From Salticus scenicus (lineage: Eukaryota; Arthropoda; Arachnida; Araneae; Salticidae): 64,000 bases of DNA. The notes under the pieces were generated by a model that was given only the letters and a program-made list of their open reading frames with translations, did not search any database and was not told the origin of the DNA. The DNA is taken from positions 62,001-126,000 of the forward strand of contig CAWVNO010000528.1 in assembly GCA_963930645.1 (NCBI GenBank). Reading direction: 5' to 3'. The position numbers and the translations under genes are program-made. Shown here piece by piece: positions 31,680 to 42,719 of this stretch (position 1 is the first letter of the stretch; the number at the start of each line of letters is the position of its first letter).

Positions 31680-32960
31680 TTATTACTCTCTCTTTCACAT
31701 AAAAGAAAGAGAAAATGTTGTTTTCGGATCAAATTTTCGAAAATGCGTTTTTTCTACATTAATATGTTTTGAGGTTCCCTAAATTAAAAAAAAATCTGGA
31801 GTGACTCCACTCGACTTTCCTAACATTGAGAATTAACAGCTTCGTAGATAAAGTAAAGAAAGAAGAGTTGTTAAACAAAAAAAAAGAGAGAAAACCATAA
31901 TAGAGTGTTTGTGTATTTTTCTCCATATATTACACGATGTTTTATTTAACGCTACTGAACTTTCAGCCCGTAGATCATAATGATAAAGAATTTTTCGTTG
32001 TGTTCCTGTAAAAACCTATAAATGTTAGATTCACCAAAATGCTTATAGTTAGTGCAACAGTGATTTATAATATTCATATAAATTTTCCGCACAATTGAAT
32101 AAGCCGTTTAGATGGTATCGCACTTTTAAAAATTAGGTCCCATAGGCCATAATGATAAAGAATTTTTCTTTGTGTCCCTGTAAAAAAATGTAAGCGCTAA
32201 ATTCACCAAAATCTATACAGTTAGTGCAACTGTGACCTATAACATGTGTACAATTTTTTTGCTCGGATTAATAAGGCGTGTAGACGCTATCGCACTTTTA
32301 AAAATTTGGCCCCCATAGGTCGTAATGATAAAGAATTTTCCTTTGTACCCCTGTAAAAAAACTGTAAAGGCTAAATTCACCAAAATCTATACAGTTCGTG
32401 CAACTGTGACCCATAACATGTGTACAAATTTTTTGCGCAGATTAATAAAGCGTTTAGACGCTATCGCACTTTAAAAAATTTAGTTCCATAGGCCATAATG
32501 ATAAAGAATTTTTCCTGGTGTCCCTATAAAAAAACTATAAGTTCGAGATTGACCAACATCAATAGGGTTCGTACTATGGTGACTTACAATATACGTACCA
32601 ACTTTCAGCTCATTTGAACAAAGCGTTTAGACGCTAGCGTGTTCACTCATAGACATACACACACACATACATACATCATCGTAAAAATAGTGGAAATGGA
32701 CTCATGGGACCTCGCAACGTATAGAAACATCAAAATCTCAAATTCGGATTTTTGACGTGTTTACAATACTTTCCTCACTATAGTGTTCGGAAAGTAAAAA
32801 ATTGTTTATAGCGGTCGGTCTGTGTATGTATATTTGCCTGTGTGTTTCCTATTATCATAACTCAAGAACAAATGTTAACAGATAGTCCAAACTTGGAGAA
32901 AAGAATGAGTAGTTTGTGTACAAAACTTGAAAAAGGAATTCAAGTACATTATGGTCTATG
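31680..32960. mobile_element. R2 copy split by an R4 element
   Basis: The R2 head (TACTCTCTCTTTCACATAAA then AGAAAGAGAAAATGTTG, AATATGTTTTGAGGTTCCCT) lies at 31680-31792. Its tail (TAGCGGTCGGTCTGTGTATG, AAGAACAAATGTTAACAG, TTGGAGAAAAGAATGAGTAG) lies at 32799-32960. The R4 element at 31793-32798 is inserted between them. Confidence 0.55.
31793..32798 (-). mobile_element. Family R4 repeat, about 1.0 kb, minus orientation
   Basis: Read on the minus strand it starts ACTTTCCGAACACTATAGTG then AGGAAAGTATTG, followed by TTTCTATACGTTGCGAGGTC and a GTATGTATGTGTGTGTATGT microsatellite. Four to five diverged units of about 180 bp follow, each with CAAAATTTGGTGAATTTAGC-like, CAGGGACACAAAGAAAAATT and TTATCATTATGGCCTATGGG phrases. 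It ends GTGGAGTCACTCCAG. A mirror copy is at 40315-41318. No open reading frame. Confidence 0.75.
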
Positions 32961-33079
32961 ACTGAAATTTCTGGTTGGTACAATTTAATATGTTTAGATT
33001 GTACAAAAGAAAATGGAAATCCATTTAGAATTGTGTTATATGCTTTTCATATCATGCTCAATTTAAGTACACTATAAGG

Positions 33080-34126
33080 CAAGGCCCGAAATTTGAACTC
33101 AGATTACACTCGCCGAAAAAAAAGTTTAACTCGCCACAAAATAAGTTTCTCATTTATTTTTTTATTTTTTACATATTTTGGGTTTTTCATTTTTTCTAAC
33201 TATTTGAAAGGCTTTTACAAATATGTCTAAAATTATACATGTTAAAAGTGTGCCGTATATCATTATGTTTCATAACCATCTATAATTAAAAATCATTATA
33301 ATGTATATTCTATTTAAAATTTGAAAAATATTAAAATATCTAATAACATAAATGCAAAGAGTCATTAAAGAAAAAAAAAAAAAATCAAAAAATATACTGT
33401 GATTTTATTTTTATTATGAAAGATTTAGCTTCCTTATTTATCTATTTATTTACTTAACTTTTTATATTAGAAATACCTTTTTCGTCCGTTTTATTTTTGT
33501 AATCAGACGGAATGTCGATGTGTATAACTTGTTCATTGTTGTCATTTCAAATATTCATTTCGGAATAACTCTTTCGATAATATCGTTACTTACAAATCAT
33601 TACAATTGCAAATCATTGGTGTTGGTAAAAAACTGGAAAATATGAACTGTGATTTGAACATTATTCAACAAAATAGACATAGGCAGACTCTTTAAAAGGG
33701 CTCGGGCTTATTTTCATGTGACAATATTGCATAGGCAAACTTTTGCATATCTCTTCTCTCGGATAGTGGGCGACGGGCAAAGAGGCTCTCTGCTCGTCTA
33801 TTCTCACTCTGTTTGGAGAAATAACAGTGGAAGAAACGAAACTGCCGAAGAGATCTAAACGTTTATGTATGCACCGAGCATTTTTCCTTTCCCAGGCTGG
33901 GGCGATCTCGGGCAGCGCACACACAGACACGGCTCTCCGTGAATCTAAAACGGAGAGGTTAAATATGAGGTTATTAGATGGCAAGATTTTGCCATTTAAA
34001 TCTATAAAAAGAATGTTTTCTGTGACCGTATCGTGTAAGAATTCTATAACTATATCAATTTTTACTCGCCACAGTAAAATTTCTACTTGCCAATGGCGAG
34101 CTGGCGAGCGGAAATTTCGGGCCATG
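33080..34126. mobile_element. 1.05 kb hAT-like element, 8-bp TSD
   Basis: The left end CAAGGCCCGAAATTTGAACT and the right end in reverse complement CATGGCCCGAAATTTCCGCT form TIRs. Both subterminal regions repeat ACTCGCC-type words. The 8-mers CTATAAGG (33072-33079) and CAATAAGG (34127-34134) differ at one base. The target is an R3-like repeat. The uninterrupted phrase near 31510 (ACTATATGGTGTTT) supports the site. A GC-richer segment at 33690-33960 carries overlapping open frames on both strands that I do not recognise. Confidence 0.8.
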
Positions 34127-34149
34127 CAATAAGGTGTTTGTAAAATATG

Positions 34150-34413
34150 TTAGACCGCTTAAAACTGGTGCATATAGGTTTTCGGGACCTACAAACAGAA
34201 TGAGAATATTTTCGAAAGTCTAAAATTATTAGGAAGGTCGGAAAGAGGGGGTGAAGGGCAAAAAGATAGAAATTGAGTTGGACCGTTCAAAACAGGTATT
34301 ATAAGGATTTTGTGGGGGGTCTACAAATCAAATGAGAATATTTTCGAAAGTGTAAAATTATTAAAAGAAGCGGGAAGTGGGGCGAAGCTGGCAAAAAAAT
34401 AGCGTCTTTGAGA
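34150..34413 (+). repeat. Two tandem units of about 132 bp
   Basis: TGAGAATATTTTCGAAAGT recurs at 34201 and 34333. Around each lie TTAGACCGCTTAAAACTGGT or TTGGACCGTTCAAAACAGGT, a CTACAAA phrase, and a G-rich AAGAGGGGGTGAAGGGCAAA or AAGTGGGGCGAAGCTGGCAA tail. The units are non-coding. Confidence 0.72.
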
Positions 34414-34539
34414 TGAAACAAATGGTTCGTGTACTGGGACACACAAGACAATTCAAATACATTAGTCTATGGAGGAAAATGGAGGTAAGTAGAGTTTAAA
34501 ACCTATAAAGTGTACTAAATAAAATGAAACGAATATATA

Positions 34540-34800
34540 TTTTATATAAGCGTAAAAACATGTTTCATGTGGAATACGGTATGGAAATCAATGAGTTTGT
34601 TTACAGGGCACACAAAAGAACTAGACTACAGTGTAGCTTTGCATGAAAATTGATGAAAGTGTTTTTTTGGTTGTGCCGTGTGTTATTAATATAGAATTAA
34701 ATATATGTGCACCATGTGGTGTGTACATAACCTTAAGAAGATATACAGGGTTGCCAATATTTAAGTCATATCATTCATTATTTTTAGTAAAAGGGCTTTA
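34540..34800 (+). repeat. Family R3 repeat, partial
   Basis: TAAGCGTAAAAACATGTTTC, TTTGTTTACAGGGCACACAA and TACAGGGTTGCCAATATTTA are eroded R3 blocks. The copy is followed by a roughly 33-base T run at 34870-34902. Confidence 0.45.
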
Positions 34801-34869
34801 CTATAAAATTTGACCATGCCTAGGAAAGCTGCTGAGGAATTAAAATTAAATAGCTATATGGTAAATAAT

Positions 34870-34903
<34 letters not shown>

Positions 34904-34905
<2 letters not shown>

Positions 34906-35430
34906 TTAAATATTCATCACTTGTTTTATTTATTTATTATTATTTTGCATAGTTACACGTTTTGAGGCTTCTTGAATACCGAAGTCAAATTTTTAACGTT
35001 TGATCTTTATCTGTGTCTCTTAGAGTAAATTAAAACCAAATAATTTCAGAAGATCAAAATGTTCTATTTTGAAGATAAGACTATTGCTAGTAAAAAAGCT
35101 TCATCGAGATTCATAAGTTTCAAACAATATTATACGTGTGAATGTTGTCTGGATAGTTTTAAATGAACTTTTGAATGTCATAACAGATTTGAGTGCTATA
35201 TAAATATAGGTAGAATAATAAATTGGTGAATTGACGGGGGGAGGCAGTAGCGCCCCCTCACACAGAATTATTTGTCAAATAAAGCTGTCCCGAAGCCTAA
35301 TTTGAATTGTTTTAATATAAATTTACATATCATTACTCGTTATTTTACCTCTTAATCTGGAATCTGTATTTATGGTATTAAATTTTAAGGTAAGAGAAAG
35401 TCGTGTGAGTGACGCACCAGATTATTTATT
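34904..35430. other. No gene seen; AT-rich with weak repeat relics
   Basis: ATAGTTACACGTTTTGAGGC near 34956 resembles the post-hairpin phrase of the R1/R2 families, so part of this may be an eroded copy. Nothing else is recognisable. Confidence 0.4.
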
Positions 35431-35480
35431 ATTTATATTTATTGAAAACTAAATGGAAATGAAGTAGAAAAAAATAAGTA

Positions 35481-35578
35481 CACTGTAAAAAAAAGTCCTG
35501 TTTGCTGCCAGAAATTTTCTGTATTTCCGTTGATAGAACGTATTTTTCTGAATTACATAAAATTTCTGGCAGCAAACA

Positions 35579-35610
<32 letters not shown>

Positions 35611-35617
35611 GACAGTG
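35481..35617. mobile_element. MITE with CACTGT TIRs, TA target
   Basis: CACTGTAAAAAAAAGTCCTG then TTTGCTGCCAGAAATTTT on the left and its reverse complement on the right (separated by a long T run from GACAGTG) form a foldback of about 40-bp arms. TA lies on each side. A neighbouring duplicated host sequence at about 35930-35965 (GCAGTAGAAAAAAATAAGTA then TATATAATTTTT) appears to be the empty site. Confidence 0.8.
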
Positions 35618-35619
35618 TA

Positions 35620-36110
35620 TACTAATTTTTAGATAATTTGAAGTGGAAGGCTGACTTTTTATACCAACTATGGGAAAAATACCAGAGCCGGGAATTGAAC
35701 CCGGGACTTCCGCTTAATGCGCTGAACTACCTTGGGTGATAACCAGCTAGGCGTTTCGCACATGATATTGATTGGCAAGGTTACCGAGTCTGCAAACGCA
35801 GCTATATCAAGTGACAATATTAATCGTGGCACAAGTCCAATAGACCCCGAAATTCTAATTTAGAAATTCTTTATTCATCAACCTGAATTCATTTTAAATA
35901 ATTTGGAGTGGAAGGCTGATTTTCATACAAATCAAATGGTAATGCAGTAGAAAAAAATAAGTATATATAATTTTTAAATTTAAAAACGTATTTAAAGCAG
36001 TTATGTTTATGTATAATTTTTGTAGAATAATAACTTTTTTTCTTTCTTTCCTTTTTTTTTTTTTATGATTTCCTTTCAAAAAATTATTACTATTATTATA
36101 ATTTTATAGT
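35620..36110. repeat. Locally duplicated host block and tRNA-like relic
   Basis: ATAATTTGAAGTGGAAGGCT (35633) and ATAATTTGGAGTGGAAGGCT (35899) are direct repeats. Each is followed or preceded by AAATGGWAATG.AGTAGAAAA. Between them, near 35690-35740 on the minus strand, is a tRNA-like stretch with B box GGGTTCAATTCCCGG and a TAGTTCAGCGCATTAAGCGG A-box-like block. It is probably a SINE head. Confidence 0.5.
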
Positions 36111-36299
36111 ATTTATCGGGGAAAAAATAGTAATTTATAGTAGAAAGGTATAAAATAATTAATTTTTATTTTTTATTTTTTAATTCCTTTAAAAAAAAAA
36201 AAAATCTACTTTTTATTTTATTTATAGGTTGGTCGGAATAATATAGTAATTCTGTGCAGAGAGCGAGGGCAATAAAATGTATACTTCAAAAACTAAAAT

Positions 36300-36632
36300 A
36301 TTTAATAGATGCTGAGATGCAGTCATCTTTAAAATCGTAGTTCTTAAATAATAGCGGATCCACCTGCCGTGAATAAATACCCAAATTTAGGTGCCCGTGA
36401 AAGACTTTCTGTAGGCAGTCAGTGGGAACATGCAGTGTGGGCGAAAAAAGAACTTCTGTATGTAGCGGATACCCGAAGCGAAGTTTAGAGCAATTTCATG
36501 TAGGTATTTTTTTTTTTTTTTTCCCTTTTAGCTATTATTTATAATGTGATATGAAAAATAAATAGGTATTCAATTATCTTGAAAACTCATTTAAATATAG
36601 TGACCAGCGAAGCAGGCGTAGCTTGCTAGTTT
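36300..36632 (+). mobile_element. Helitron-like 3' end
   Basis: The segment ends AGCGAAGCAGGCGTAGCTTG then CTAGT at about 36632. A GC-rich terminus closing on CTAG before T is typical of Helitron 3' ends. Upstream text (AATACCCAAATTTAGGTGCC, GCGGATACCCGAAGCGAAGT) is probably its body. The 5' end is not located. Confidence 0.5.
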
Positions 36633-37406
36633 ATATAAATAAAGAGAAGTGCCAGTGTATTTGTCTGTACTGTGATGCTCACACTATTGATTGCAGGGCT
36701 TCAAAACTTGGCAGATGGGTAGCTGGAACTTTGCAGATGTGGACCTCATAGAGATTTTTTCGAATTTCGAATTTCAATTTCAAATTTGAATTTAATTAAT
36801 TTTTCTTTTCAATTTTAAACATTGCCTTCTCTGTTTAATTTTTTTTCTTTCATTTCAATCGTCTGCGTACCTTAGCAATAGATATTACACTATTTATTTT
36901 TTATTTGTTTAATTCATTCATTTGAAAGCGAAATCTTTATTTGTTTTCTTTCTTTTCTTAATTTATTATATTTATCGCAAATCAAATGGTAATGTACTAG
37001 AAAAAATAAGTATATTAACTTTTAAAATAAAAAACTTATTTATAACAGTTATATCTATGTATAATTTTTATAGTATAACAACTTTTTATTTTTCATATAT
37101 ATATATATAAATTGAACTATTTAGTACCATTGTAACACTCAGCAGACAAAAGATCGGTGAAGATACCAACATAAAATAAATTTTAATTGAGATTTATTTC
37201 GATTAAAATTAGTCACGGTATTAAATTAATTTGAGTACTAATGATTAGTAAAAACAAGTTAAAGTACTTACGCAGAAGATAAATGACAATAACATAACAC
37301 ATAAGCCTAACGATGAGAGAACTTGCAAAAACTATGAATTATTAGTAACAGTCAACATTTGAGAGAAAAGAGAAAGGATGAAATCACCAAAGAGTTCCGT
37401 TAAACG

Positions 37407-37439
<33 letters not shown>

Positions 37440-38104
37440 AATTCCTGAATTGAAAATTGGAATTTTAAATGCTGAAAAATAGAAATATACTCATCAGGAA
37501 ACTTGCATTTCTATCAACATATGCAAGATTTCGTAAAACAGTATAGCTAATTCCACCAAATATACAGCTCAAGTCTCTATCTTGGAACAAAATAAAAAAT
37601 AAAAAAATAAAATTGAATTAAAATAAAAAAGGAAATTAAATAAATCACATGTTAAACGTTACTTACGGAGATAGTAGAAATAGCAGGTTGCCAAACGAAT
37701 ATTAGTAAAAAGAAAAGATTAAAAGTTTAGAAACGATTAATGAATTTAGGTGCTAGTGAAATACTTTAATTGGTTGCATTATTTGTTAGTTATTAATCTC
37801 TAAAAGCTTCTAACAATTTGAAAACAGATTATTTTTTATTTTAACGTTAACCTTTTTAAAGTTCAGTTTATTTTTAAGTTTCAACGTAGCGTGAGCAAGC
37901 GCCATCTCACGTGAAAAAAAAGATTTACTTTTAGGTAAATACTTAAAATGTACGGTTTAACTTAGAATTTTTACTTAGTTGAGGTAAATTTTTAGTCTTA
38001 AGCAATCTCATCCAAAGGCCAACATGTCATGATTAACAGTGATGGCTACTTTTTACAAGGGTTATAAGAAAATTTCGCCAAATATTACCGTCAAACTTAT
38101 CAAG
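36633..38104. other. No gene seen; AT-rich with poly(A)
   Basis: It includes a third copy of the AAATGGTAATG.A.TAGAAAAAATAAG block near 36985 and an A run at 37408-37437. The segment 37880-37920 (GCGTGAGCAAGCGCCATCTC) is GC-richer but too short to interpret. Confidence 0.5.
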
Positions 38105-38106
38105 TA

Positions 38107-38982
38107 CAGTAAACTCCCGATTATCCGCGGTGAACGGGTAATAGACAATCGCGTATAATCGAATCAGCGGATAATCCGCAAAATGTTAAAAAAGGGGATA
38201 TAAATCAACACATAAAGCCTTTTGAGCAATATTATTTAATTAACAGTTAAGCATGACCTACATGTACAATTTAACATACTAATAAAAATTTCTACTTACA
38301 TTTTGCTCTATTTTTTAACAAAAAAATCGGTGAAGCATTTTTGTTTTTTTGTACTAAAACACTTTTTCTTAATTTGCGATTGAAGTTTCTTTATCAGCAT
38401 TTTGTCACAAAGTCTACAACGTCCTGTTCCTCGAGATATTTTATAAGTCCATCTGCATGTGCTAGGGCTGCGTCGTGGCTCATCCTCTGCTGAGTTTTAT
38501 CTCCTTCCTCTTCTTCTTCACTATCTTCTGAAACTGGGTCTAATGCTTGGCCCACAATTTGTTCATCTGTAAGGTGTTCAATACCTGGATCATTGGCGTC
38601 ACAATTAATCTACTCTTCAATGTTTCCTTCATTGACTTTTCTCCTCCAGTAACAGATTTAGCTAAATTTCCCAAATCATGAGTAGAAATTTCTTCCTCCT
38701 CTATAAACTCAACCAAAGTATTTTCCACATTTGGTAAAATTTTTCTCAAAGACCTTACCAATGTAGACTGCTTAACTGCGTCCCAAGCAGTGTGTATGCC
38801 ATAAATGCTGTCAAGAATCGTGTAATATCTTCAAAAGCCTTGAAGGTCATTACTCTCTTCGATTTTTTTTTTGTAATAAGTTTGTTCTGTATTTTTAAAT
38901 TCCGTTTTAAATTCAGGTCCTTGAGGACCGCGGATAATCCGCAAAGCGGATAATCCGACCGCCGATAATCGGGAGTTTACTG
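38107..38982 (-). mobile_element. Tigger/pogo element, internally deleted
   Basis: The TIRs CAGTAAACTCCCGATTATCC then GCGG on the left, and the reverse complement of the right end CAGTAAACTCCCGATTATCG then GCGG, are nearly identical. TA dinucleotides flank both ends. The 876-bp length against about 2.5 kb for full elements shows a large internal deletion. The remaining coding part is the transposase C terminus on the minus strand. Confidence 0.9.
38430..38840 (-). pseudogene. Tigger transposase C-terminal remnant
   Basis: The minus-strand frame reads HTAWDAVKQSTLVRSLRKIL then PNVENTLVEF and EEEISTHDLGNLAKSV, matching the post-DDE W-x2-V...R.W.K region of pogo/Tigger transposases. After a frameshift near 38610 it resumes with IEHLTDEQIVGQALDPVSED and MSHDAALAHADGLIKYLEEQ, the usual acidic tail. 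The catalytic DDD domain and the DNA-binding domain are absent, so it cannot transpose anything. Confidence 0.78.
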
Positions 38983-39132
38983 TACAAACAATATTCGCTC
39001 TTCTGTTTAGGCAAACTCGCCATTTTAGGCTATAAAGACGCCAAGTAATACGTCTGCAACTAAACGTCGCCAAGCTATATTTCCGCTTGGCAACAATGAT
39101 CAGCTGTGAGTCAGCTCCTATTATAGGAGTCT

Positions 39133-40127
39133 TAGGGTGTCCCAAAAAGATTGAAACGCGGTTTAATTCTTTGCCTGTTAGACATGAGAGTGTAATGTAA
39201 ATCGCAAAAGTGTACAAAATAAGATAGGGAATAAAACTACGCAAATAAAATTTTCTTCCTGTTAATTTAAAAAAAAAAAAAAATTTTTTTAACTTTTATA
39301 CGATCCGTTTAGACAAATTGGGTCAATTAGAAAGTTTTTATTTTCAATGCAACAACATCATTGCAAAAAAACCACATTCTCGTATCTTTAAAACCGAATC
39401 AATTATACTTAATTGAAAACTGAACTCTGATTATAGGGACCGTATATCAAAACAGAAATGAAAATTTGTGACATATTATAAAAATATAAAATGTATCATA
39501 GCATTTGCATTGATAACAGGAAAAAAAAAACCATAATTATGTTGCAATGAAACTTGCATAAAGAGATTTGAAGATTTTAAGAATTATCATCCGCTTTGTG
39601 AAATCTGTGTTTATTTATTATTATTATTATTATTATTTTAAATCAACTTTAAATAAAATTGTCGTACTAAAAATTTTCAAAGATGCTAAATTCAAAACAC
39701 ATTTTAAAAGTCTAAGGATTTATTTAAATGAATTTGAGAATTTTTCGACACTGTATATTTTTGATCAAAACATTTCCGTTATCAATTTGTAAATGATCCC
39801 TATTTTTACCGAAAAGACCTTTTAAATGAAATGGAAAAATGACATATGTCATTTTTTTTTAAGTATCATAATTCGGTTGGTTTTAAAAATATATATATTT
39901 ATGCAGTTGTTTCTAATGGTCTTGTTGAATGAGAAATAAAAACTTTGTAATTGACACAATTTGATTAGAGGGTCGGTAAAAAAAATTTATTTAAAAAATA
40001 ATCGTAAGAATCCTTAATGTAGTCATTTTTCCTACCTTAATTTGGAGGGTTTTTTCAATTTACATTGCCCATTTATCTGTAACGGGTAAAGAAATAAAGC
40101 GCGTTTCAACCTTTTTGGGACACCCTG
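39133..40127. mobile_element. Mariner-like element, about 1.0 kb, no transposase
   Basis: The left end TAGGGTGTCCCAAAAAGATT then GAAACGCGGTTTAATTCTTT and the right end in reverse complement CAGGGTGTCCCAAAAAGGTT then GAAACGCGCTTTATTTCTTT form TIRs over about 40 bp. The right side is followed by TA; the left TA has mutated. The interior is AT-rich. TIR style points to the mariner group; the length is close to an autonomous element but no frame survives. Confidence 0.75.
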
Positions 40128-40314
40128 TATACGTAAAAACATACAATTCTTAAAACCGAATCAAATAAAATATTTGTGTGATTTGATAAATTTTTTTAAC
40201 TTTCTAATGCACTTTTATAGTTTCCTATAATGTTTAAGATTCGTGTGTGTATGTATAAATAATATTACATTTTGTGTAAATATTTATTAAACATTAGCAA
40301 TAACATGAGTTTTT

Positions 40315-41318
40315 TTACTTTCCGAACACTATAGTGAGGAAAGTATTGTAATCATGTCAAAAATCTGAATTTGAGATTTTGATGTTTCTATACGTTTCGA
40401 GGTCCCCTGAGTTCGTTTTCACTATTTTTACGATGATGTATGTGTGTGTGTGTGTGTGTGTTTGTAAGTGAACACGCTAGCGTCTAAACGCTTTGTTCGA
40501 ATAAGCTGAAAGTTGCTACGTATATTATTGTAAGTCACCATAGTACGAACCCTATTGATTTTGGTGAATCTAGCACTTATAGCTTTTTACAGGGACAACA
40601 GGAAAAATTCTTTATCATATATGGACAAAGGGGCCAAATTTTTTAAAATGCGATAGCGTCTAAGCGCTTTATTAATCTGAGCAAAAAATTTGTACACATG
40701 TTATATGTCACATTTGCACGAACTGTATAGATTTTGGTGAATTTAGCACTTACAGAGTTTTTTTACAGGGGCACAAAGAAAAATTCTTTATCATTATGGC
40801 CTATGGGGCCAAATTTTTAAAAGTGTGATAGCGTCTAAACGTCTTATTAATCTGAGAAAAAAAAATTACACATGTTATAGGTCACAGTTGTACCAACTGT
40901 ATAGATTTTGGTGAATTTAGCACTTACAGTTTTTTTACAGGGACACAAAGAAAAATTATTTATGATTATGACATATGGGACGAAATTTTTAAAAGTGCGA
41001 TAACATCTAAACGCCTTGCTGAAAATTTATATGAATATTATAAATCACTGTTTCACTAACTATAAGCATTTTGGTGATTCTAACATTTATAGGTTTTTAC
41101 AGGGACACAACAAAAAATTCTTTATCATTATGATCTATGGGCTCAATGCTCAGTAGCGTTAAATAAAACATCATGTAATATGGAGAAAAATACTCAAACA
41201 CTCTATTATGGTTTTCTCTCTTTTGTTTGTTTAACAACTCCTCTTTCTTTACTTTATCTACAATACTGTTAATTACTCAATGTTCAGAAAGTCCAGTGGA
41301 GTCACTCCAGATTTTTTT
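40315..41318 (+). mobile_element. Family R4 repeat, plus orientation
   Basis: The head is ACTTTCCGAACACTATAGTG then AGGAAAGTATTG, followed by TTTCTATACGTTTCGAGGTC, a GTGTGTGTGTGTGTGTGTG microsatellite, AGCGTCTAAACGCTTTGTTC, and several 180-bp units. The end AGTGGAGTCACTCCAG is an inverted hairpin. It mirrors 31793-32798 about 7.5 kb away with nearly equal length. Confidence 0.78.
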
Positions 41319-41429
41319 ATTTATTTTTTTTTTTTTTTTGTAATTCTTAGTTTTGGTTAACATTCTAACTGTAACTTATTGCTTTAAAGGCTTGATTTTT
41401 AAATAAAGAAGAAATAGCACATTCTTTTT

Positions 41430-41861
41430 ACTTTCTTCTATCTTCAATAGAAGAAAGTATTGGATTCGTAAAATTTTTCGATTTCGTGTTTTTGATGGAT
41501 TTACACGTTTTGAAAGCTGTAGAACACGATTTGACCATTTTTAGAAAATGCCTGTCTGTCTGTCTGTGTGTGTGTGACAAAATTTTGTGGCAACTGTACC
41601 TCAGGAACTACTGGACAGAATTTCATACAAATTGGCATGTAGTTGCACCTTGACATAGTGCCTATCAACTTTTGGTAAAAATCGTCTTACAGGTTGCTTT
41701 GCCATCCCGCTTTTTCTAAATTTTTAACATGGTGATATAGGGCAAAAATTTTCAAGATGCTTATCTTTCGAAAGGTCTCGTTAGTACCTTTAAAACGAAT
41801 GGTTGAACTATAAATATGTAGTAATTTAAAACAAAGTTATCGATTTTTTTTTACTTTTAAC

Positions 41862-41893
<32 letters not shown>

Positions 41894-41985
41894 GGATTTT
41901 TTTTTTCTTTTTTAAATATTGTTACTGAGTGAATTTGTACAGGAAAATATAGAAGAAAGTCTCGTGGTGGCCACAACATACTAGT
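41430..41985 (+). mobile_element. Family R1 repeat, best-preserved copy
   Basis: ACTTTCTTCTATCTTCAATA then GAAGAAAGTATTGGATTCG is a perfect hairpin head. It is followed by ATTTACACGTTTTGAAAGCT, a TGTCTGTCTGTCTGTGTGTG tract, a poly(A) of about 28, AGGAAAATATAGAAGAAAGT, and TCGTGGTGGCCACAACATAC then TAGT. It is the reference copy used here to define the family. Confidence 0.72.
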
Positions 41986-41989
41986 TTTA

Positions 41990-42719
41990 AATTAGCAAAA
42001 AATTTAAATATAAGATCATGCATTTATATTAGTCATATGTTATGTAATTTAGTAAATAATATTCGACAGCAGATATATTTTGTTAACTATGAATTATTAT
42101 CATATAACAGAAGATTTAGTTTTCCCAGATGAGTGTGTGAAATGAATAAAATTTGAAATTTTGCACCCTTTCCTTGAATAAGTAAATTTTTGAGTTAAAA
42201 AGAAAAAAATGAATTTTAAGATAAAAGTGAAAAATATGTAAGATGAGCATATTTTGTGTTTTAATACAAGTTTATTGCTATAGAAATTAGAAGCAAGCAG
42301 TTTTTAACAAAATATAAAAAACAAGTATTTATACTTCCTTCTCTACCCCCCCCCCCTTCCAGCAAGTAGCTATATTCAAGAGTAATTGTGAATACATAAG
42401 AATATACTTGAAAATTAGGGAAGGAAGCTTTGATTAATTCTAGAAAAAATTAAATCCTCTCATTTTGAAAAATATTAAATTTTCATTGGGTTTAGCTGTT
42501 ATTAAAATTGGATTGGTATTTTAGTATTCAGTTAATTTAAGTATTTAAAAAAAAAAAAAAAACCCTGAAATTCTGGTATTGAAAATGAAATATCTGAAAA
42601 TAAGATAAATTACTCGAATTTAAATCATCCCTGTATATTCAAGACTTTTTTTTTCCCCTTTACACAATTAATAAAACAAAGTTAAATATGATCAATTATA
42701 TAATAAAATATATCATTAT
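41990..42719. other. No gene seen; AT-rich, related to downstream tandem DNA
   Basis: TAGAAATTAGAAGCAAGCAG then TTTT followed by a C run (42280-42362) recurs as a direct repeat near 44230-44310. CCCAGATGAGTGTGTGAAAT near 42124 resembles the start of the 500-bp units that follow. Confidence 0.5.

Noticed and set aside
33661..34125. 154-codon minus-strand frame and its plus-strand counterpart
   Set aside because: Both cover the hAT terminal repeats, so their ends are translated TIR sequence; no transposase motif is visible.
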